Shown in pieces: positions 41,943-55,547 of a DNA stretch of 64,000 nt. Positions within the stretch are counted from its first letter, which is position 1, and the number at the start of each line of letters is the position of its first letter. The notes below the pieces were generated by a model that was not told the DNA's origin, did not search any database, and saw only the letters and a list, made by a program, of their open reading frames with translations. A program made the position numbers and the translations under genes. Source of the DNA: Pseudomonas azotoformans (lineage in GTDB: Bacteria; Pseudomonadota; Gammaproteobacteria; Pseudomonadales; Pseudomonadaceae); NCBI RefSeq assembly GCF_900103345.1, contig NZ_LT629702.1, positions 4,712,001 to 4,776,000 of the forward strand, read 5' to 3'.

Positions 41943-43625
41943 TTACGCAGAGGCTTTTGCGGTAGCCGCTTCGATCTTACGTGTGATGTACCACTGTTGA
42001 GAGATCGACAACACGTTGTTGACCACCCAGTACAGCACCAGACCAGCTGGGAACCACAGGAAGAAGAAGGTGAAGATGATTGGCATCATTTTCATCACTT
42101 TGGCCTGCATCGGATCCGGCGGAGTCGGGTTCAGGCGCTGCTGGATAAACATGGTCGCGCCCATGATGATCGGCAGGATAAAGAACGGGTCTTTGATCGA
42201 CAGGTCAGTTATCCACAGGATGAACGGCGCCTGGCGCATTTCCACGCTTTCCAGGAGTACCCAGTACAGCGACAGGAACACCGGCATCTGCACCAGAATC
42301 GGCAAGCATCCACCCAGCGGGTTGATCTTCTCTTTCTTGTACAGCTCCATCATGGCCTGCGACATTTTCTGCCGGTCATCGCCATGTTGTTCTTTCAGCG
42401 CCGCCAGTTTCGGAGCCACGGCACGCATGCGCGCCATCGACTTGTAGCTGGCTGCCGACAGCGGGAAGAAGATCCCCTTGATCAGCATGGTCAGGAAGAT
42501 GATCGAGAAGCCCCAGTTACCCACAATGCTGTGGATATGTTGCAGCAACCAGAAAATCGGCTGGGCGATGAACCACAGGAAGCCGTAATCCACAGTCAGC
42601 TCAAGACCTGGGGACAACTCCTTCAGCACAGCCTGGCTTTTCGGACCGGCGTACAGGATAGCGCTGGTTTCAGCCTTGGCACCGGGTGCGACGGTCAACG
42701 CCGGGCCGGTAAAGCCAATGATGTAGTTACCTTGGCTGTCCTTGCGGGTCTGGACCAGGTTGGCCTCACCCTTGTTCGGGATCCAGGCGGTCACGAAGTA
42801 GTGTTGCAACCAGGCAACCCAGCCACCTTGGACGGTTTCTTTCAGGGAGCCTTTGTCGATATCTTTCATCGACACTTTTTTGTACGGCTCGCTACTTGTC
42901 CACAGGGCGGCGCCCAGGTAAGTCGCGGTGCCGGTGGCAGTGCTGGAAGAAGGATCGGAGCTGGCATCACGCTTGAGTTGGGCAAACAGGTTGCCGCTCC
43001 ACGGTTTGTCGCTTTCGTTGTCGATCAGATAAGTGACCTTCAAGTCGTACAAACCACGAGTGAAGCTGAAACGCTTGATGTAATTGACGCCGTCAAGGCT
43101 GAATTTCAGGTCGACGTTCAACTGGTTCTGGCCATCAGCCAGTTGATAAGTCTTCTGCTCGGTCGAGTAAATCGGACGACCGGTAGCGCGTGCATCCGGA
43201 CCATTGGTGCCGGTCAGGCCGCTTTGCGCCAGATAAGTACGCTCACCACCGTTATCGAACAGCTGGAACGGAACATCCGGATGGTCTTGACGACGTGGAT
43301 ACAGCGGCAGTTTCAACTGCGCGATATCACCACCTTGTGGGTCGATAGCCAGGTCGAGCACATCCGTTTTGACGTGGATGAGGTCTTTGTTGGTGACCAC
43401 TGGCGTTTCTAAAGGGGCGCTTGTCTCGCCATTCGCGCTGGGAACATCGGCACTCGCGGACGCATTGTTACCCAGCGGGGTGTCCGGAATAGCCGGCGCA
43501 GCCTGGTTGGTAGCAACATTCTGAGTCGGCAGGGCAGCCTGGCCATAGTCCTGGTTCCACTGAAGAACCATGACGTAGGACACGATTGCCAGGGCGACGA
43601 TCAGGATCGTGCGTTTAATATCCAT
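41943..43625 (-). CDS. yidC: Membrane protein insertase YidC
   Basis: 560 residues. N-terminal membrane anchor (TILIVALAIVSYVMVLQW), large periplasmic beta-sandwich (about 60-340), then the conserved five-helix core with NWGFSIIFLTMLIKGIFFPLSAASYKSMARM (hydrophilic-groove Arg) and the C-terminal LYWVVNNVLSISQQWYITRKIE. Inserts Fo subunits a and c among others. Two bases after yidD. Confidence 0.98.
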   Translation of the reverse strand: MDIKRTILIVALAIVSYVMVLQWNQDYGQAALPTQNVATNQAAPAIPDTPLGNNASASADVPSANGETSAPLETPVVTNKDLIHVKTDVLDLAIDPQGGDIAQLKLPLYPRRQDHPDVPFQLFDNGGERTYLAQSGLTGTNGPDARATGRPIYSTEQKTYQLADGQNQLNVDLKFSLDGVNYIKRFSFTRGLYDLKVTYLIDNESDKPWSGNLFAQLKRDASSDPSSSTATGTATYLGAALWTSSEPYKKVSMKDIDKGSLKETVQGGWVAWLQHYFVTAWIPNKGEANLVQTRKDSQGNYIIGFTGPALTVAPGAKAETSAILYAGPKSQAVLKELSPGLELTVDYGFLWFIAQPIFWLLQHIHSIVGNWGFSIIFLTMLIKGIFFPLSAASYKSMARMRAVAPKLAALKEQHGDDRQKMSQAMMELYKKEKINPLGGCLPILVQMPVFLSLYWVLLESVEMRQAPFILWITDLSIKDPFFILPIIMGATMFIQQRLNPTPPDPMQAKVMKMMPIIFTFFFLWFPAGLVLYWVVNNVLSISQQWYITRKIEAATAKASA

Positions 43626-43627
43626 GA

Positions 43628-43876
43628 TTACTCGGCCATCGAAGAAGAACGGGAGGTAGGGATAGGTGGAACCGGGTCATAACCACCGGCATTCCACGGA
43701 TGACAGCGACCTAAACGACGAAAGGTCAGCCAGCCACCGCGCAGAAGACCATGGTTTTCTATGGCCTCTAACGCGTAGCAGGAACAACTGGGGTAGAAAC
43801 GACAGTGGTTGGCCATCAGAGGACTAATGGCATAGCGATAAAACTGGATCGGAACGAGGGCCAGTTTACGCATCAA
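43628..43876 (-). CDS. yidD: Membrane protein insertion efficiency factor YidD
   Basis: 82 residues. Small protein with the family pattern [49 protein letters not shown]. Overlaps the rnpA end, the usual layout. The start may be the second ATG at 43873. Confidence 0.95.
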   Translation of the reverse strand: MMRKLALVPIQFYRYAISPLMANHCRFYPSCSCYALEAIENHGLLRGGWLTFRRLGRCHPWNAGGYDPVPPIPTSRSSSMAE

Positions 43877-44270
43877 GGCTGTCTACCCCTACAGTTTCGG
43901 TGCTGACTGCTGGTGCTGGCTTGTGGGTACGCGCCAAACGTTTCCAGAGCTTGCCGAAATGCTGAATCAATTCGGGGTTTTCTACGTCCCCCAAGCCTTT
44001 GCGCGCGACGATAACAATATCCCAACCAACCAGAGTGTCCTGGTGGAGGCGAAACGATTCGCGCATCAGACGCTTGAGGCGATTGCGCTCAACGGAGAGC
44101 TTTACGCTCTTCTTGCCGATCACCAACCCGAGTCGGGGGTGATCAAGATCGTTGTTACGCGCAAGGAGCAGGAGATTTTTCCCCGGAACCTTGCCGGTGG
44201 GGGAGTCAAAGACTGCCTTGAAATGCCGGGGGGTTAGCAGACGCTTTTCCCGACTGAAGTCCTGACTCAC
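43866..44270 (-). CDS. rnpA: Ribonuclease P protein component
   Basis: 134 residues from the GTG at 44270, 16 bases after the rpmH stop. This start matches pseudomonad RnpA ([23 protein letters not shown]); the frame stays open further upstream but overlaps rpmH. RNA-binding motif [13 protein letters not shown] near residue 70. Processes tRNA 5' ends with the RNase P RNA. Confidence 0.96.
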   Translation of the reverse strand: MSQDFSREKRLLTPRHFKAVFDSPTGKVPGKNLLLLARNNDLDHPRLGLVIGKKSVKLSVERNRLKRLMRESFRLHQDTLVGWDIVIVARKGLGDVENPELIQHFGKLWKRLARTHKPAPAVSTETVGVDSLDA

Positions 44271-44286
44271 CACCAGTACCGGATTA

Positions 44287-44421
44287 TCAAACTGCCAGAC
44301 GCGCACGACCTTTGGCGCGACGACGCGACAGGACAGCACGGCCGTTCTTGGTAGCCATGCGAGCACGGAAGCCGTGGGTGCGGGCGCGTTTGATGGTGCT
44401 TGGTTGGAAAGTACGTTTCAT
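44287..44421 (-). CDS. rpmH: 50S ribosomal protein L34
   Basis: 44 codons, read directly from the minus strand: starts [20 protein letters not shown] and ends [10 protein letters not shown] with TGA at 44287-44289. Highly basic, as for L34. Marks the left side of the origin. Confidence 0.98.
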   Translation of the reverse strand: MKRTFQPSTIKRARTHGFRARMATKNGRAVLSRRRAKGRARLAV

Positions 44422-45006
44422 GGCGTTGTTACCTGGTTCGTCCACAACGGGCCGGAATGGCCCCCGTTTTAAGAGACCGGCGATTCTAGTGAAAGCAAGC
44501 CTCTAGGTCAATTTCCAACCAGCTTTTCCTTTAATTAGATCTCCACCGGCCATTGGCTCTTTTCTGTCCGCTTGGCTTCCAAGGCTGATGGGATAGATAT
44601 AAAAATAAAGAAGGAAGTTATTTAAAGCTTTTCTGTAAAGCTTATAAAAGCTAGGTAGGCATTCATCTGTGGATAACTGCCTTTAAGCCATATTCCACCT
44701 GATGTACAGAGAATGACAACACGGGGGAGAAACGGTGCTCTGCCTGTGCTGCGCTGTCGGATAAGCTGTGTGTGGAATGGGTTGTTATCCACAGGCCGGT
44801 TACCCACAGACTTTCCCCCCCACTTGTGCAACGACCTCAGGCACGGTTATCCACAGAGCTTATGCACAGACCATTGGTCGCCTTTATTTCAGTTAACACG
44901 TTGATTTTGGCCGGCCTGTGATCAAGCTACATGTGGATAAGTGGACGGCGCGCCGCTACAATGGCGGCTGTTTTTGCCTCACCGGCTTTCAACTTAGGGG
45001 ATATCC
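44422..45006. other. Origin-containing intergenic region
   Basis: 585 bases between the divergent rpmH and dnaA genes. Besides the oriC boxes it must carry the rpmH and dnaA promoters. An AT-rich unwinding-type stretch lies at about 44596-44655. Confidence 0.85.
44590..44945. other. Chromosomal replication origin oriC
   Basis: Four perfect DnaA boxes: TGTGGATAA at 44668-44676, TTATCCACA at 44785-44793 and 44847-44855, TGTGGATAA at 44932-44940. Two with one mismatch: 44800-44808 (TTACCCACA) and 44860-44868 (TTATGCACA). The AT-rich tract to the left (44596-44655) fits a DNA-unwinding element. Placement between rpmH and dnaA is the known Pseudomonas layout. Confidence 0.9.
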
Positions 45007-46524
45007 GTGTCAGTGGAACTTTGGCAGCAGTGCGTGGAGCTTTTGCGCGATGAGCTGCCTGCCCAGCAATTCAACACCTGGATCCGTCCGCTACAGGTCG
45101 AAGCCGAAGGCGACGAGTTGCGTGTCTACGCGCCCAATCGTTTTGTTCTCGACTGGGTCAACGAGAAGTACCTGAGCCGTGTTCTCGAATTGCTCGATGA
45201 ACATGGCAACGGCCTCGCGCCCGTGCTCTCCTTGTTAATAGGCAGCAAACGCAGCTCTGCACCTCGCGCTGCGCCTAATGCGCCATTGGCCGCTGCGGCG
45301 TCGCAAGCTCAGGCAGCCGCTACACCGGCTGCCAGTGCGCCTGCTCCTGCACCGGCTTCATCCAAATCGTCTGCGCAAAAAAGTGCGCCAGAGAATGAAG
45401 AGCCGTCCCGCGACAGCTTTGACCCGATGGCAGGTGCCGCTTCCCAGCAAGCCCCGGTCCGCACCGAACAGCGCACTGTCCAGGTCGAAGGCGCGCTCAA
45501 GCACACCAGCTACCTGAACCGTACGTTTACCTTCGAGAACTTTGTCGAAGGTAAATCCAACCAGTTGGCTCGCGCAGCCGCCTGGCAGGTCGCCGACAAC
45601 CCCAAGCATGGTTACAACCCGCTGTTCCTTTATGGTGGCGTTGGCTTGGGTAAGACCCACTTGATGCACGCTGTGGGTAACCACCTATTAAAGAAGAACC
45701 CGAATGCGAAGGTCGTGTACCTGCACTCGGAGCGCTTCGTGGCTGACATGGTCAAGGCCTTGCAGCTCAACGCGATCAACGAGTTCAAGCGGTTCTACCG
45801 CTCGGTTGATGCGTTGCTGATCGATGACATTCAATTCTTTGCCCGCAAAGAGCGTTCCCAGGAAGAGTTTTTCCACACCTTCAACGCCCTGCTCGAAGGC
45901 GGTCAGCAGGTCATCTTGACCAGTGACCGCTATCCGAAAGAAATCGAAGGCCTGGAAGAACGCCTGAAATCGCGCTTCGGCTGGGGCCTGACCGTTGCGG
46001 TAGAGCCGCCGGAGCTGGAAACCCGCGTCGCGATCCTGATGAAAAAGGCCGACCAGGCCAAAGTCGACCTGCCACACGATGCCGCCTTCTTTATTGCTCA
46101 ACGCATTCGCTCCAACGTGCGTGAGCTCGAAGGTGCACTCAAGCGGGTTATCGCGCACTCGCACTTCATGGGCCGCGATATCACCATCGAGTTGATTCGC
46201 GAATCCCTCAAAGACTTGTTGGCGCTTCAGGACAAACTGGTGAGTGTGGATAACATCCAGCGCACCGTGGCCGAGTACTACAAGATCAAGATTTCCGACC
46301 TGTTGTCCAAGCGCCGTTCGCGCTCGGTGGCACGTCCCCGTCAGGTGGCGATGGCCCTCTCCAAGGAGTTGACCAACCACAGCCTGCCGGAAATCGGTGA
46401 TGTGTTTGGTGGACGCGACCACACCACGGTCTTGCACGCATGCCGCAAGATCAACGAACTTAAGGAATCCGACGCGGATATTCGCGAGGACTACAAGAAC
46501 CTGCTGCGTACACTGACCACTTGA
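45007..46524 (+). CDS. dnaA: Chromosomal replication initiator protein DnaA
   Basis: 505 residues from a GTG at 45007 preceded by AGGGG. Domain I ([24 protein letters not shown]), an Ala/Pro-rich linker (about 80-150), AAA+ domain with [13 protein letters not shown] and LLIDDIQFF, and domain IV with [15 protein letters not shown] that binds DnaA boxes. The adjacent oriC boxes also imply autoregulation. Confidence 0.99.
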   Translation: MSVELWQQCVELLRDELPAQQFNTWIRPLQVEAEGDELRVYAPNRFVLDWVNEKYLSRVLELLDEHGNGLAPVLSLLIGSKRSSAPRAAPNAPLAAAASQAQAAATPAASAPAPAPASSKSSAQKSAPENEEPSRDSFDPMAGAASQQAPVRTEQRTVQVEGALKHTSYLNRTFTFENFVEGKSNQLARAAAWQVADNPKHGYNPLFLYGGVGLGKTHLMHAVGNHLLKKNPNAKVVYLHSERFVADMVKALQLNAINEFKRFYRSVDALLIDDIQFFARKERSQEEFFHTFNALLEGGQQVILTSDRYPKEIEGLEERLKSRFGWGLTVAVEPPELETRVAILMKKADQAKVDLPHDAAFFIAQRIRSNVRELEGALKRVIAHSHFMGRDITIELIRESLKDLLALQDKLVSVDNIQRTVAEYYKIKISDLLSKRRSRSVARPRQVAMALSKELTNHSLPEIGDVFGGRDHTTVLHACRKINELKESDADIREDYKNLLRTLTT

Positions 46525-46562
46525 TGACGCCAGCGCAGCTTACTAAGGCAAGGGACTAGACC

Positions 46563-47666
46563 ATGCATTTCACCATTCAACGCGAAGCCCTGTTGAAACC
46601 CCTGCAACTGGTCGCAGGCGTCGTCGAGCGCCGACAGACCTTGCCGGTGCTCTCTAACGTATTGCTGGTTGTCGAAGGCCAGCAGTTGTCCTTGACCGGT
46701 ACCGACCTGGAAGTCGAGCTGGTTGGCCGCGTGCAGCTGGAAGAGCCCGCCGAGCCTGGCGAGATCACCGTGCCGGCGCGCAAGCTGATGGACATCTGCA
46801 AAAGCCTGCCGAACGACGCGCTGATCGACATCAAGGTTGATGAAGCGAAGTTGGTCGTCAAGGCCGGCCGCAGTCGCTTCACCCTGTCCACGTTGCCAGC
46901 CAATGATTTCCCGACGGTTGAAGAAGGCCCGGGTTCGCTGACCTGTAGCCTGGATCAGAGCAAGCTGCGTCGCTTGATCGAGCGCACCAGCTTCGCCATG
47001 GCCCAGCAGGACGTACGCTACTACCTCAACGGCATGCTGCTGGAAGTGTCGGAAGGCATCATCCGCGCCGTCGCTACCGACGGTCACCGTCTGGCAATGT
47101 GTTCGATGCGTGCCGATATCGGCCAACCGGATCGTCACCAGGTGATCGTGCCGCGCAAAGGTATCCTTGAGCTGGCGCGTCTGCTCACCGAGCCGGAAGG
47201 CAACGTCAGCATCGTCTTGGGTCAACACCATATTCGCGCCACCACCGGTGAGTTCACCTTCACTTCCAAGCTGGTTGACGGCAAGTTCCCGGATTACGAG
47301 CGCGTGTTGCCTAAAGGTGGTGACAAACTCGTACTGGGTGATCGCCAAGCGCTGCGTGAAGCGTTCAGCCGTACCGCGATTCTGTCCAACGAAAAGTACC
47401 GTGGTATCCGCCTGCAACTGGCCAACGGTCAGTTGAAAATCCAGGCCAACAACCCGGAACAGGAAGAAGCGGAAGAAGAAGTGGGCGTCGACTACAACGG
47501 CGGCTCCCTGGAAATCGGCTTCAACGTGAGCTACCTGTTGGATGTACTGGGCGTGATGACCACCGAGCAGGTTCGCTTGATCCTGTCGGACTCCAACAGC
47601 AGCGCCCTGGTGCAGGAATCCGACAACGACGACTCGGCTTACGTTGTCATGCCGATGCGCCTGTAA
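46563..47666 (+). CDS. dnaN: DNA polymerase III beta clamp
   Basis: 367 residues, starting MHFTIQREALLKPLQLVAGVVERRQTLPVLSNVL and ending AYVVMPMRL. Three repeated clamp domains. 38 bases after dnaA. Confidence 0.99.
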   Translation: MHFTIQREALLKPLQLVAGVVERRQTLPVLSNVLLVVEGQQLSLTGTDLEVELVGRVQLEEPAEPGEITVPARKLMDICKSLPNDALIDIKVDEAKLVVKAGRSRFTLSTLPANDFPTVEEGPGSLTCSLDQSKLRRLIERTSFAMAQQDVRYYLNGMLLEVSEGIIRAVATDGHRLAMCSMRADIGQPDRHQVIVPRKGILELARLLTEPEGNVSIVLGQHHIRATTGEFTFTSKLVDGKFPDYERVLPKGGDKLVLGDRQALREAFSRTAILSNEKYRGIRLQLANGQLKIQANNPEQEEAEEEVGVDYNGGSLEIGFNVSYLLDVLGVMTTEQVRLILSDSNSSALVQESDNDDSAYVVMPMRL

Positions 47667-47686
47667 CCATGCTCAGCAGAAGCTAG

Positions 47687-51212
<3,526 letters not shown>

Positions 51213-51233
51213 TCTCGGTAAGCCCGTCGTACT

Positions 51234-51266
51234 AAAAAGGCCAACGTTTAGACGTTGGCCTTTTTT
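51234..51266 (+). terminator. Terminator after gyrB
   Basis: 14-base stem AAAAAGGCCAACGT / ACGTTGGCCTTTTT with a 4-base loop and T run; 22 bases beyond the stop. Likely works in both directions. Confidence 0.92.
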
Positions 51267-51293
51267 ATTGGGTAAAAATCACTGGTTTTGAAA

Positions 51294-51309
51294 TGCTCCA
51301 CGTGGAACA
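51294..51309. promoter_or_regulatory. parS: parS centromere site (15 of 16)
   Basis: TGCTCCACGTGGAACA, one mismatch from the palindrome, lies in the short gap between the gyrB terminator and the regulator gene. Confidence 0.8.
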
Positions 51310-51317
51310 TCAACGGA

Positions 51318-52040
51318 TCAGGCTTGGGACGCCGCTGCGACACTCTCCAAGCGGTAGCCATATCCATAGATGGTCAGCAACTGCCAACCCCGATCCGCGG
51401 TCAGCCCGAGCTTGTTTCTTAGCCGATAGATATGCGTATCCAGCGGCCGCGAGGACACCATTTCTTCATGGGTCCAGAACCGCTCGTAGAGGTATTCGCG
51501 AGAAAGGGGGCGTGCCAGGTTGGCAAACAGGCAGCTAGCCAAACGGTACTCACGCTCCGTTAGGTTGATTGGTTTGCCCGCGCGGGTCACGGTTAATTCA
51601 GCATCATCAAAGGTCAAGTCATTAAAACTCTGCACTTCGTGTGTAGAAGACTTTTGCAGTCCATGCCGACGCAGAACCGCCGTGACCCGTGCTTTCAATT
51701 CATTAGGACGGAAAGGTTTGCTGACGTAATCATCGGCGCCACTGTTGAGCGCGGTGACGATGTCGCTCTCGGCATCACGGCTGGTGAGCATGATGACGGC
51801 AGGTGGTGACTCCATGTGTTCACGGGTCCAGCGCAACAACGCGATCCCGCTGATATCCGGCAGTTGCCAGTCGAGTATCAACAGGTCGAAGGTTTCCCGG
51901 CGCAGTTGGCGGAGCAGGTCTTCACCACGTTCGAAGCAATGCAGGGACCAAGGCTGTTCGGCGGTGCTGGGGATTTGTCGCAGTGTCTGTTCCACCCGGC
52001 GCAGTTCGGCAGGCTCGTCATCCAGTATTGCGACACGCAT
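51318..52040 (-). CDS. Response regulator, OmpR/PhoB type
   Basis: 240 residues. Receiver domain with acidic pair LDDEP, phosphoacceptor Asp57 (LLILDWQLPD), Thr in MLTSRD and Lys in YVSKPF; C-terminal winged helix (LTEREYRLASCLFANLARPLSREYLYERFW, RPLDTHIYRLRNKLG). Divergent from the FecR-domain gene and CHASE2 kinase gene; their proximity makes this kinase the likely partner. Target genes unknown. Confidence 0.92.
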   Translation of the reverse strand: MRVAILDDEPAELRRVEQTLRQIPSTAEQPWSLHCFERGEDLLRQLRRETFDLLILDWQLPDISGIALLRWTREHMESPPAVIMLTSRDAESDIVTALNSGADDYVSKPFRPNELKARVTAVLRRHGLQKSSTHEVQSFNDLTFDDAELTVTRAGKPINLTEREYRLASCLFANLARPLSREYLYERFWTHEEMVSSRPLDTHIYRLRNKLGLTADRGWQLLTIYGYGYRLESVAAASQA

Positions 52041-52286
52041 GGGTGGGTCCTTTCATTTGAGGAGTGCGGCAGCCGTCGGCCGGTTTTTGAATCTGAAGAA
52101 TTGTGCGCAGATTCATCGACCTCTCGGATCTCTCTATACGCTGGGATCAATGAGCGGTTGACCCATTGAAAGTCCTCGATACCAATGTGGGAAAGATACC
52201 GGCTCCTGACCCTGAGGAAAAGGATCAACCGACGCATGTGCTGCCGTAGACTCCTGTGCGTTGATACCCTCTGGAAACCTGACTTT

Positions 52287-53204
52287 ATGAGCGCCATGTT
52301 TGTTCCTTCCAATTGCTTGCGGCGCGCCCTTCCCTCTCTGTTGATCATGGTGATTGGCTCGGCGGGCGCTGCTACAAAGGTTCGTGCAACTTACATCAAC
52401 GATGACTTCCTGTGCCGAGCCCAGCCTCTGCCTGCCGTGGTCCAGCATCTCACCGGTAAGGCCTGGAAACTCGACATCCAGGGCACGGTAACTCCCTTGC
52501 TGGAAGGCATGACCATTGATGAACGGGAAGGTGTGAAGACCTCGGCTTCGGCGTTTGTCAGCCTGTTGCTCGGTGATGGATCCCGCGTAGTGTTGCCCTC
52601 TGACTCCCAGGTGCGGCTGCGCGTGGAGAAGAAACTGTCGATTCCCCAGGTGGTGCTCGAACAAGGCCAGGCCGAGGCGTATGTGATCAAGCGCGTCAGC
52701 GATCATGATCGCTTCCAGATCGTGACGCCGGTAGGTGTGCTGGGCGTACGGGGCACGCACTTTCGAGTGCGCAATGACGCTGAGCGATCGCTGTTGGAAG
52801 TGTTGGACGGTCAGGTAGCCGTCAACCGAGAACGGACAGGCGAGATCAAAGTTGACGCCCGCCAGGGTCTGCTCTTCAACAAACAGGGCGACCTCAAACC
52901 CGTGGAGCTGCTTCCCGCACCTATGCTCATGGGCCAAGACGGCCAAAAGGGCGACGCGCCGGTCTGGAGCTTGTACCTTCGGCCATTGCCCGGCGCCCAG
53001 CGCTACCGTGCCCAGGTCGCCACCGACAAATCCTTTATGAACATCAAACAGGAAAACTTTTCCAGCGCGCCGAAAATGAGCTTCACTGGGCTCAAAGCCT
53101 CGTTCTATCACGTGCGCTTGTCGGCTTACGACGAAAACGGCCTGGAGGGAGAAACCGGGGTCTATGACATCTTCTACTACCCGCCGACTGCCCAGGTACG
53201 TTGA
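52287..53204 (+). CDS. Secreted FecR-domain protein
   Basis: 305 residues from the ATG at 52287 (52293 is possible). Signal peptide about 10-30 (ALPSLLIMVIGSAGAATKVRA). FecR-type domain: VKTSASAFVSLLLGDGSRVVLPSDSQVRL and VTPVGVLGVRGTHFRVR..LLEVLDGQVAV. The C-terminal third looks like a fibronectin-III-type beta fold (LPGAQRYRAQVATD). It has no anti-sigma region or membrane anchor and no sigma gene nearby, unlike the iron-type FecR at 37000. It precedes the CHASE2 kinase by 3 bases and may bind its periplasmic sensor. Confidence 0.85.
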   Translation: MSAMFVPSNCLRRALPSLLIMVIGSAGAATKVRATYINDDFLCRAQPLPAVVQHLTGKAWKLDIQGTVTPLLEGMTIDEREGVKTSASAFVSLLLGDGSRVVLPSDSQVRLRVEKKLSIPQVVLEQGQAEAYVIKRVSDHDRFQIVTPVGVLGVRGTHFRVRNDAERSLLEVLDGQVAVNRERTGEIKVDARQGLLFNKQGDLKPVELLPAPMLMGQDGQKGDAPVWSLYLRPLPGAQRYRAQVATDKSFMNIKQENFSSAPKMSFTGLKASFYHVRLSAYDENGLEGETGVYDIFYYPPTAQVR

Positions 53205-53207
53205 CCA

Positions 53208-55487
53208 ATGATGCTCTGGGGCAAGGCCGAAAAACGACAACCCACCCATGCCCAGCGCCTGTTCCACGGTCTGGTGCGCGAGTGGTTGTGGATAGGTTTG
53301 CTACTGCTGCCTATCACCGCCTACCTGTCGCTGAGCCCTGGCCTGGCCTTGAACAATCCGTTATACGACAGCCTGCGTCGTCTCGAACCACTACCCGTCG
53401 ATCCACGTATCCTGCTGGTGACGATCGATGATTCCAGCCTTAAAAAGCTCGGACGATGGCCTTGGCCACGCAGCCTGCACGCCGACCTGATCGACCGTCT
53501 AAGCGCCGCGCAACCGGCAGGCATTCTGTTCGATGTGATCTTCAGTGAGCCCGGTGACCCCACCCATGACAAACGCCTGGCCGAGTCGGTCTGCAACGCT
53601 GGCAATGTCTTGCTACCCCTGGTGCGTGAAGGTGCTGCGAACTACAGCCAACCGGACACGCAGATGATGCCCCTGCTTAAATGCGCCAAAGGCGTGGGCC
53701 ACATCAATGTTGAAGCAGACAGCGACGGCGTGGTCCGCAGCCTCTACCTGCGTGAAGGCCCGCCTGATGCCACGGCACCGCAGTTGGCCTGGTTGGCCTA
53801 TGAGATGAGTGGCGAGTTGTCTGAAATGCCGGGCGAGCCTCTGCAACCGATTACTCAGCACTGGCATCGGGAACACGCTATCCGCATCCCGTTCATTGCA
53901 CCTCATACCCATTTTCCCAGCGTGTCTTACGCCAGCGTACTGCGTGGTGAAGTCGCTCCCGAGCAACTACGTGGTCGTTTGATCCTGGTGGGGTCGACAG
54001 CCTCCGGGATGGGCGATCGTTTCGTCACACCTCTGTCTTCGACGGTGGGCACTACGGCAGGCGTAGAGATCCAGGCCAACGTGCTGAATGGCTTGCTTCA
54101 AGGCCGCAGCATCGTTGATCTGCCAGGCTGGCTCGCGGCCTTGATGGCAACCTCGTTAGTGGCATTGCTATTGGGCCTGCTGCTCTATCGCCCGCGCTAT
54201 GCGCTGTGGATGACGCTGGGTTGCATGGCCGTCGCATTAGTCAGCTCCCTGGCTCTATTGCGCCTGGGCCACTGGTGGTCGCCTGCGGCCTGTCTGATCG
54301 GCTTGTTGCTCAGCTACCTGATCTGGAACTGGCGCCGCCTCAGTGTGATCCTCGCCTACTTCGGCTGGGAGCTGGCGCGCCTGGACAATGAACCCAAAGT
54401 CCTGCCCGAACGCCGCCGTGCGCCCGCCAGCAAAGGCGACGTACTGCAAGCGCGTATCTTTGCCCTTGAGCAGGCCGTAAGCCGTACTCGCGATACGCGG
54501 CGCTTCATGGCCGATGGCCTGGAGTGCCTGCCGGTGGCGACGCTGATCACCGACCCCAAGGGCAACATCCTGCTGGCCAACCGCATTGCCCGCGAAGTGT
54601 TCGGCAATGATCTGGTCACCGAAAACCTGCTGGAGCAATTGGCCGACCTGGGCTACCCGCCGCTGCACAATGGTGTGCGCCCCGCCCTCTCCGCGCTGGA
54701 GCTGGTCGAATTCCGCGACATCCACCAACGCAGCCTGCGCATGGAATTGGCGCCCTTGCTGCCGGCCGAAGGTGATGTCGCACTGGGCTGGCTGTTGAGC
54801 CTCACGGATTTGAGCAAGGAGCGCGAAGCGCAACAACACCGCGAAACCATGTTGCGCTTCCTTTCCCACGACCTGCGTGCGCCGCACTCGGCGATCCTTG
54901 CGCTGCTGGATGTGCATAACGGCGAGTCCCCGGTCTTCGGCCTGATCGAACAGCAGGTTCGCCGTGCCTTGGGCCTTACTGAATCTTTCGTGCAACTGGC
55001 GAAAGCCGAAGCTGACGGTTACCAGTTCCAGCCGACGCTGTTTGCCATGTTGGTGATGGATGCCTTTGATCAGGTGGCGCTGATCGCCCAGCTCAAGGGG
55101 ATCCACCTGGTTCATGACCTGGATGAGGCCGACGAGGGCATGGTCTCGGCTGACCAGTCACTGCTCACCCGTGCGTTGTTCAACGTGCTGGAGAATGCCG
55201 TCAAGTATTCACCCTCGGGTACCACTGTCAGGTTGAGGCACAGCAGTGCGCAAGGTTGGTTGGAATGCCGTATCAGTGACCAGGGGCCGGGGATTGCGGC
55301 AGAGGATTTGCCGGAGCTATTCAGCCAATACAGACGCTTTGAGTCCGCTCAAGGTAGTGAAGGATTGGGGTTGGGGCTGACCATGGTCAAGGCAGTCGTC
55401 GAGCGCCACGGTGGGTGTATCAATTGCGAAAGCGTGGTAGGCAAAGGCACCACGTTCAGCCTGCAACTACCCTTGCTGGAAGACTGA
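53208..55487 (+). CDS. CHASE2-domain sensor histidine kinase
   Basis: 759 residues. One N-terminal membrane helix (about 26-42), a periplasmic CHASE2 domain (about 50-300; DPRILLVTIDDSSLKKLGRWPWPR, GVGHINVEADSDGVVR), then three membrane helices (about 307-327, 331-352, 358-374). A PAS-like domain (436-535) precedes the kinase core: His554 in FLSHDLRAPHSAI, N box NVLENAVKYSPSG, G boxes DQGPGI and GLGLGLTMV. Signals presumably to the OmpR-type regulator at 51318. The stimulus is unknown. Confidence 0.93.
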   Translation: MMLWGKAEKRQPTHAQRLFHGLVREWLWIGLLLLPITAYLSLSPGLALNNPLYDSLRRLEPLPVDPRILLVTIDDSSLKKLGRWPWPRSLHADLIDRLSAAQPAGILFDVIFSEPGDPTHDKRLAESVCNAGNVLLPLVREGAANYSQPDTQMMPLLKCAKGVGHINVEADSDGVVRSLYLREGPPDATAPQLAWLAYEMSGELSEMPGEPLQPITQHWHREHAIRIPFIAPHTHFPSVSYASVLRGEVAPEQLRGRLILVGSTASGMGDRFVTPLSSTVGTTAGVEIQANVLNGLLQGRSIVDLPGWLAALMATSLVALLLGLLLYRPRYALWMTLGCMAVALVSSLALLRLGHWWSPAACLIGLLLSYLIWNWRRLSVILAYFGWELARLDNEPKVLPERRRAPASKGDVLQARIFALEQAVSRTRDTRRFMADGLECLPVATLITDPKGNILLANRIAREVFGNDLVTENLLEQLADLGYPPLHNGVRPALSALELVEFRDIHQRSLRMELAPLLPAEGDVALGWLLSLTDLSKEREAQQHRETMLRFLSHDLRAPHSAILALLDVHNGESPVFGLIEQQVRRALGLTESFVQLAKAEADGYQFQPTLFAMLVMDAFDQVALIAQLKGIHLVHDLDEADEGMVSADQSLLTRALFNVLENAVKYSPSGTTVRLRHSSAQGWLECRISDQGPGIAAEDLPELFSQYRRFESAQGSEGLGLGLTMVKAVVERHGGCINCESVVGKGTTFSLQLPLLED

Positions 55488-55507
55488 AAAAACGTACATT
55501 TCTGCTG

Positions 55508-55547
55508 TGCATAAAAAACCGGTCGCAAGGACCGGTTTTTTTATGCA
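55508..55547 (+). terminator. Bidirectional terminator between CHASE2 kinase and plsC
   Basis: Stem with CCGGTC / GACCGG core extended by A6/T6 and TGCAT / ATGCA, loop of five bases; T runs on both strands. Located 20 bases after the kinase stop and 122 bases beyond the convergent acyltransferase stop. Confidence 0.88.
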
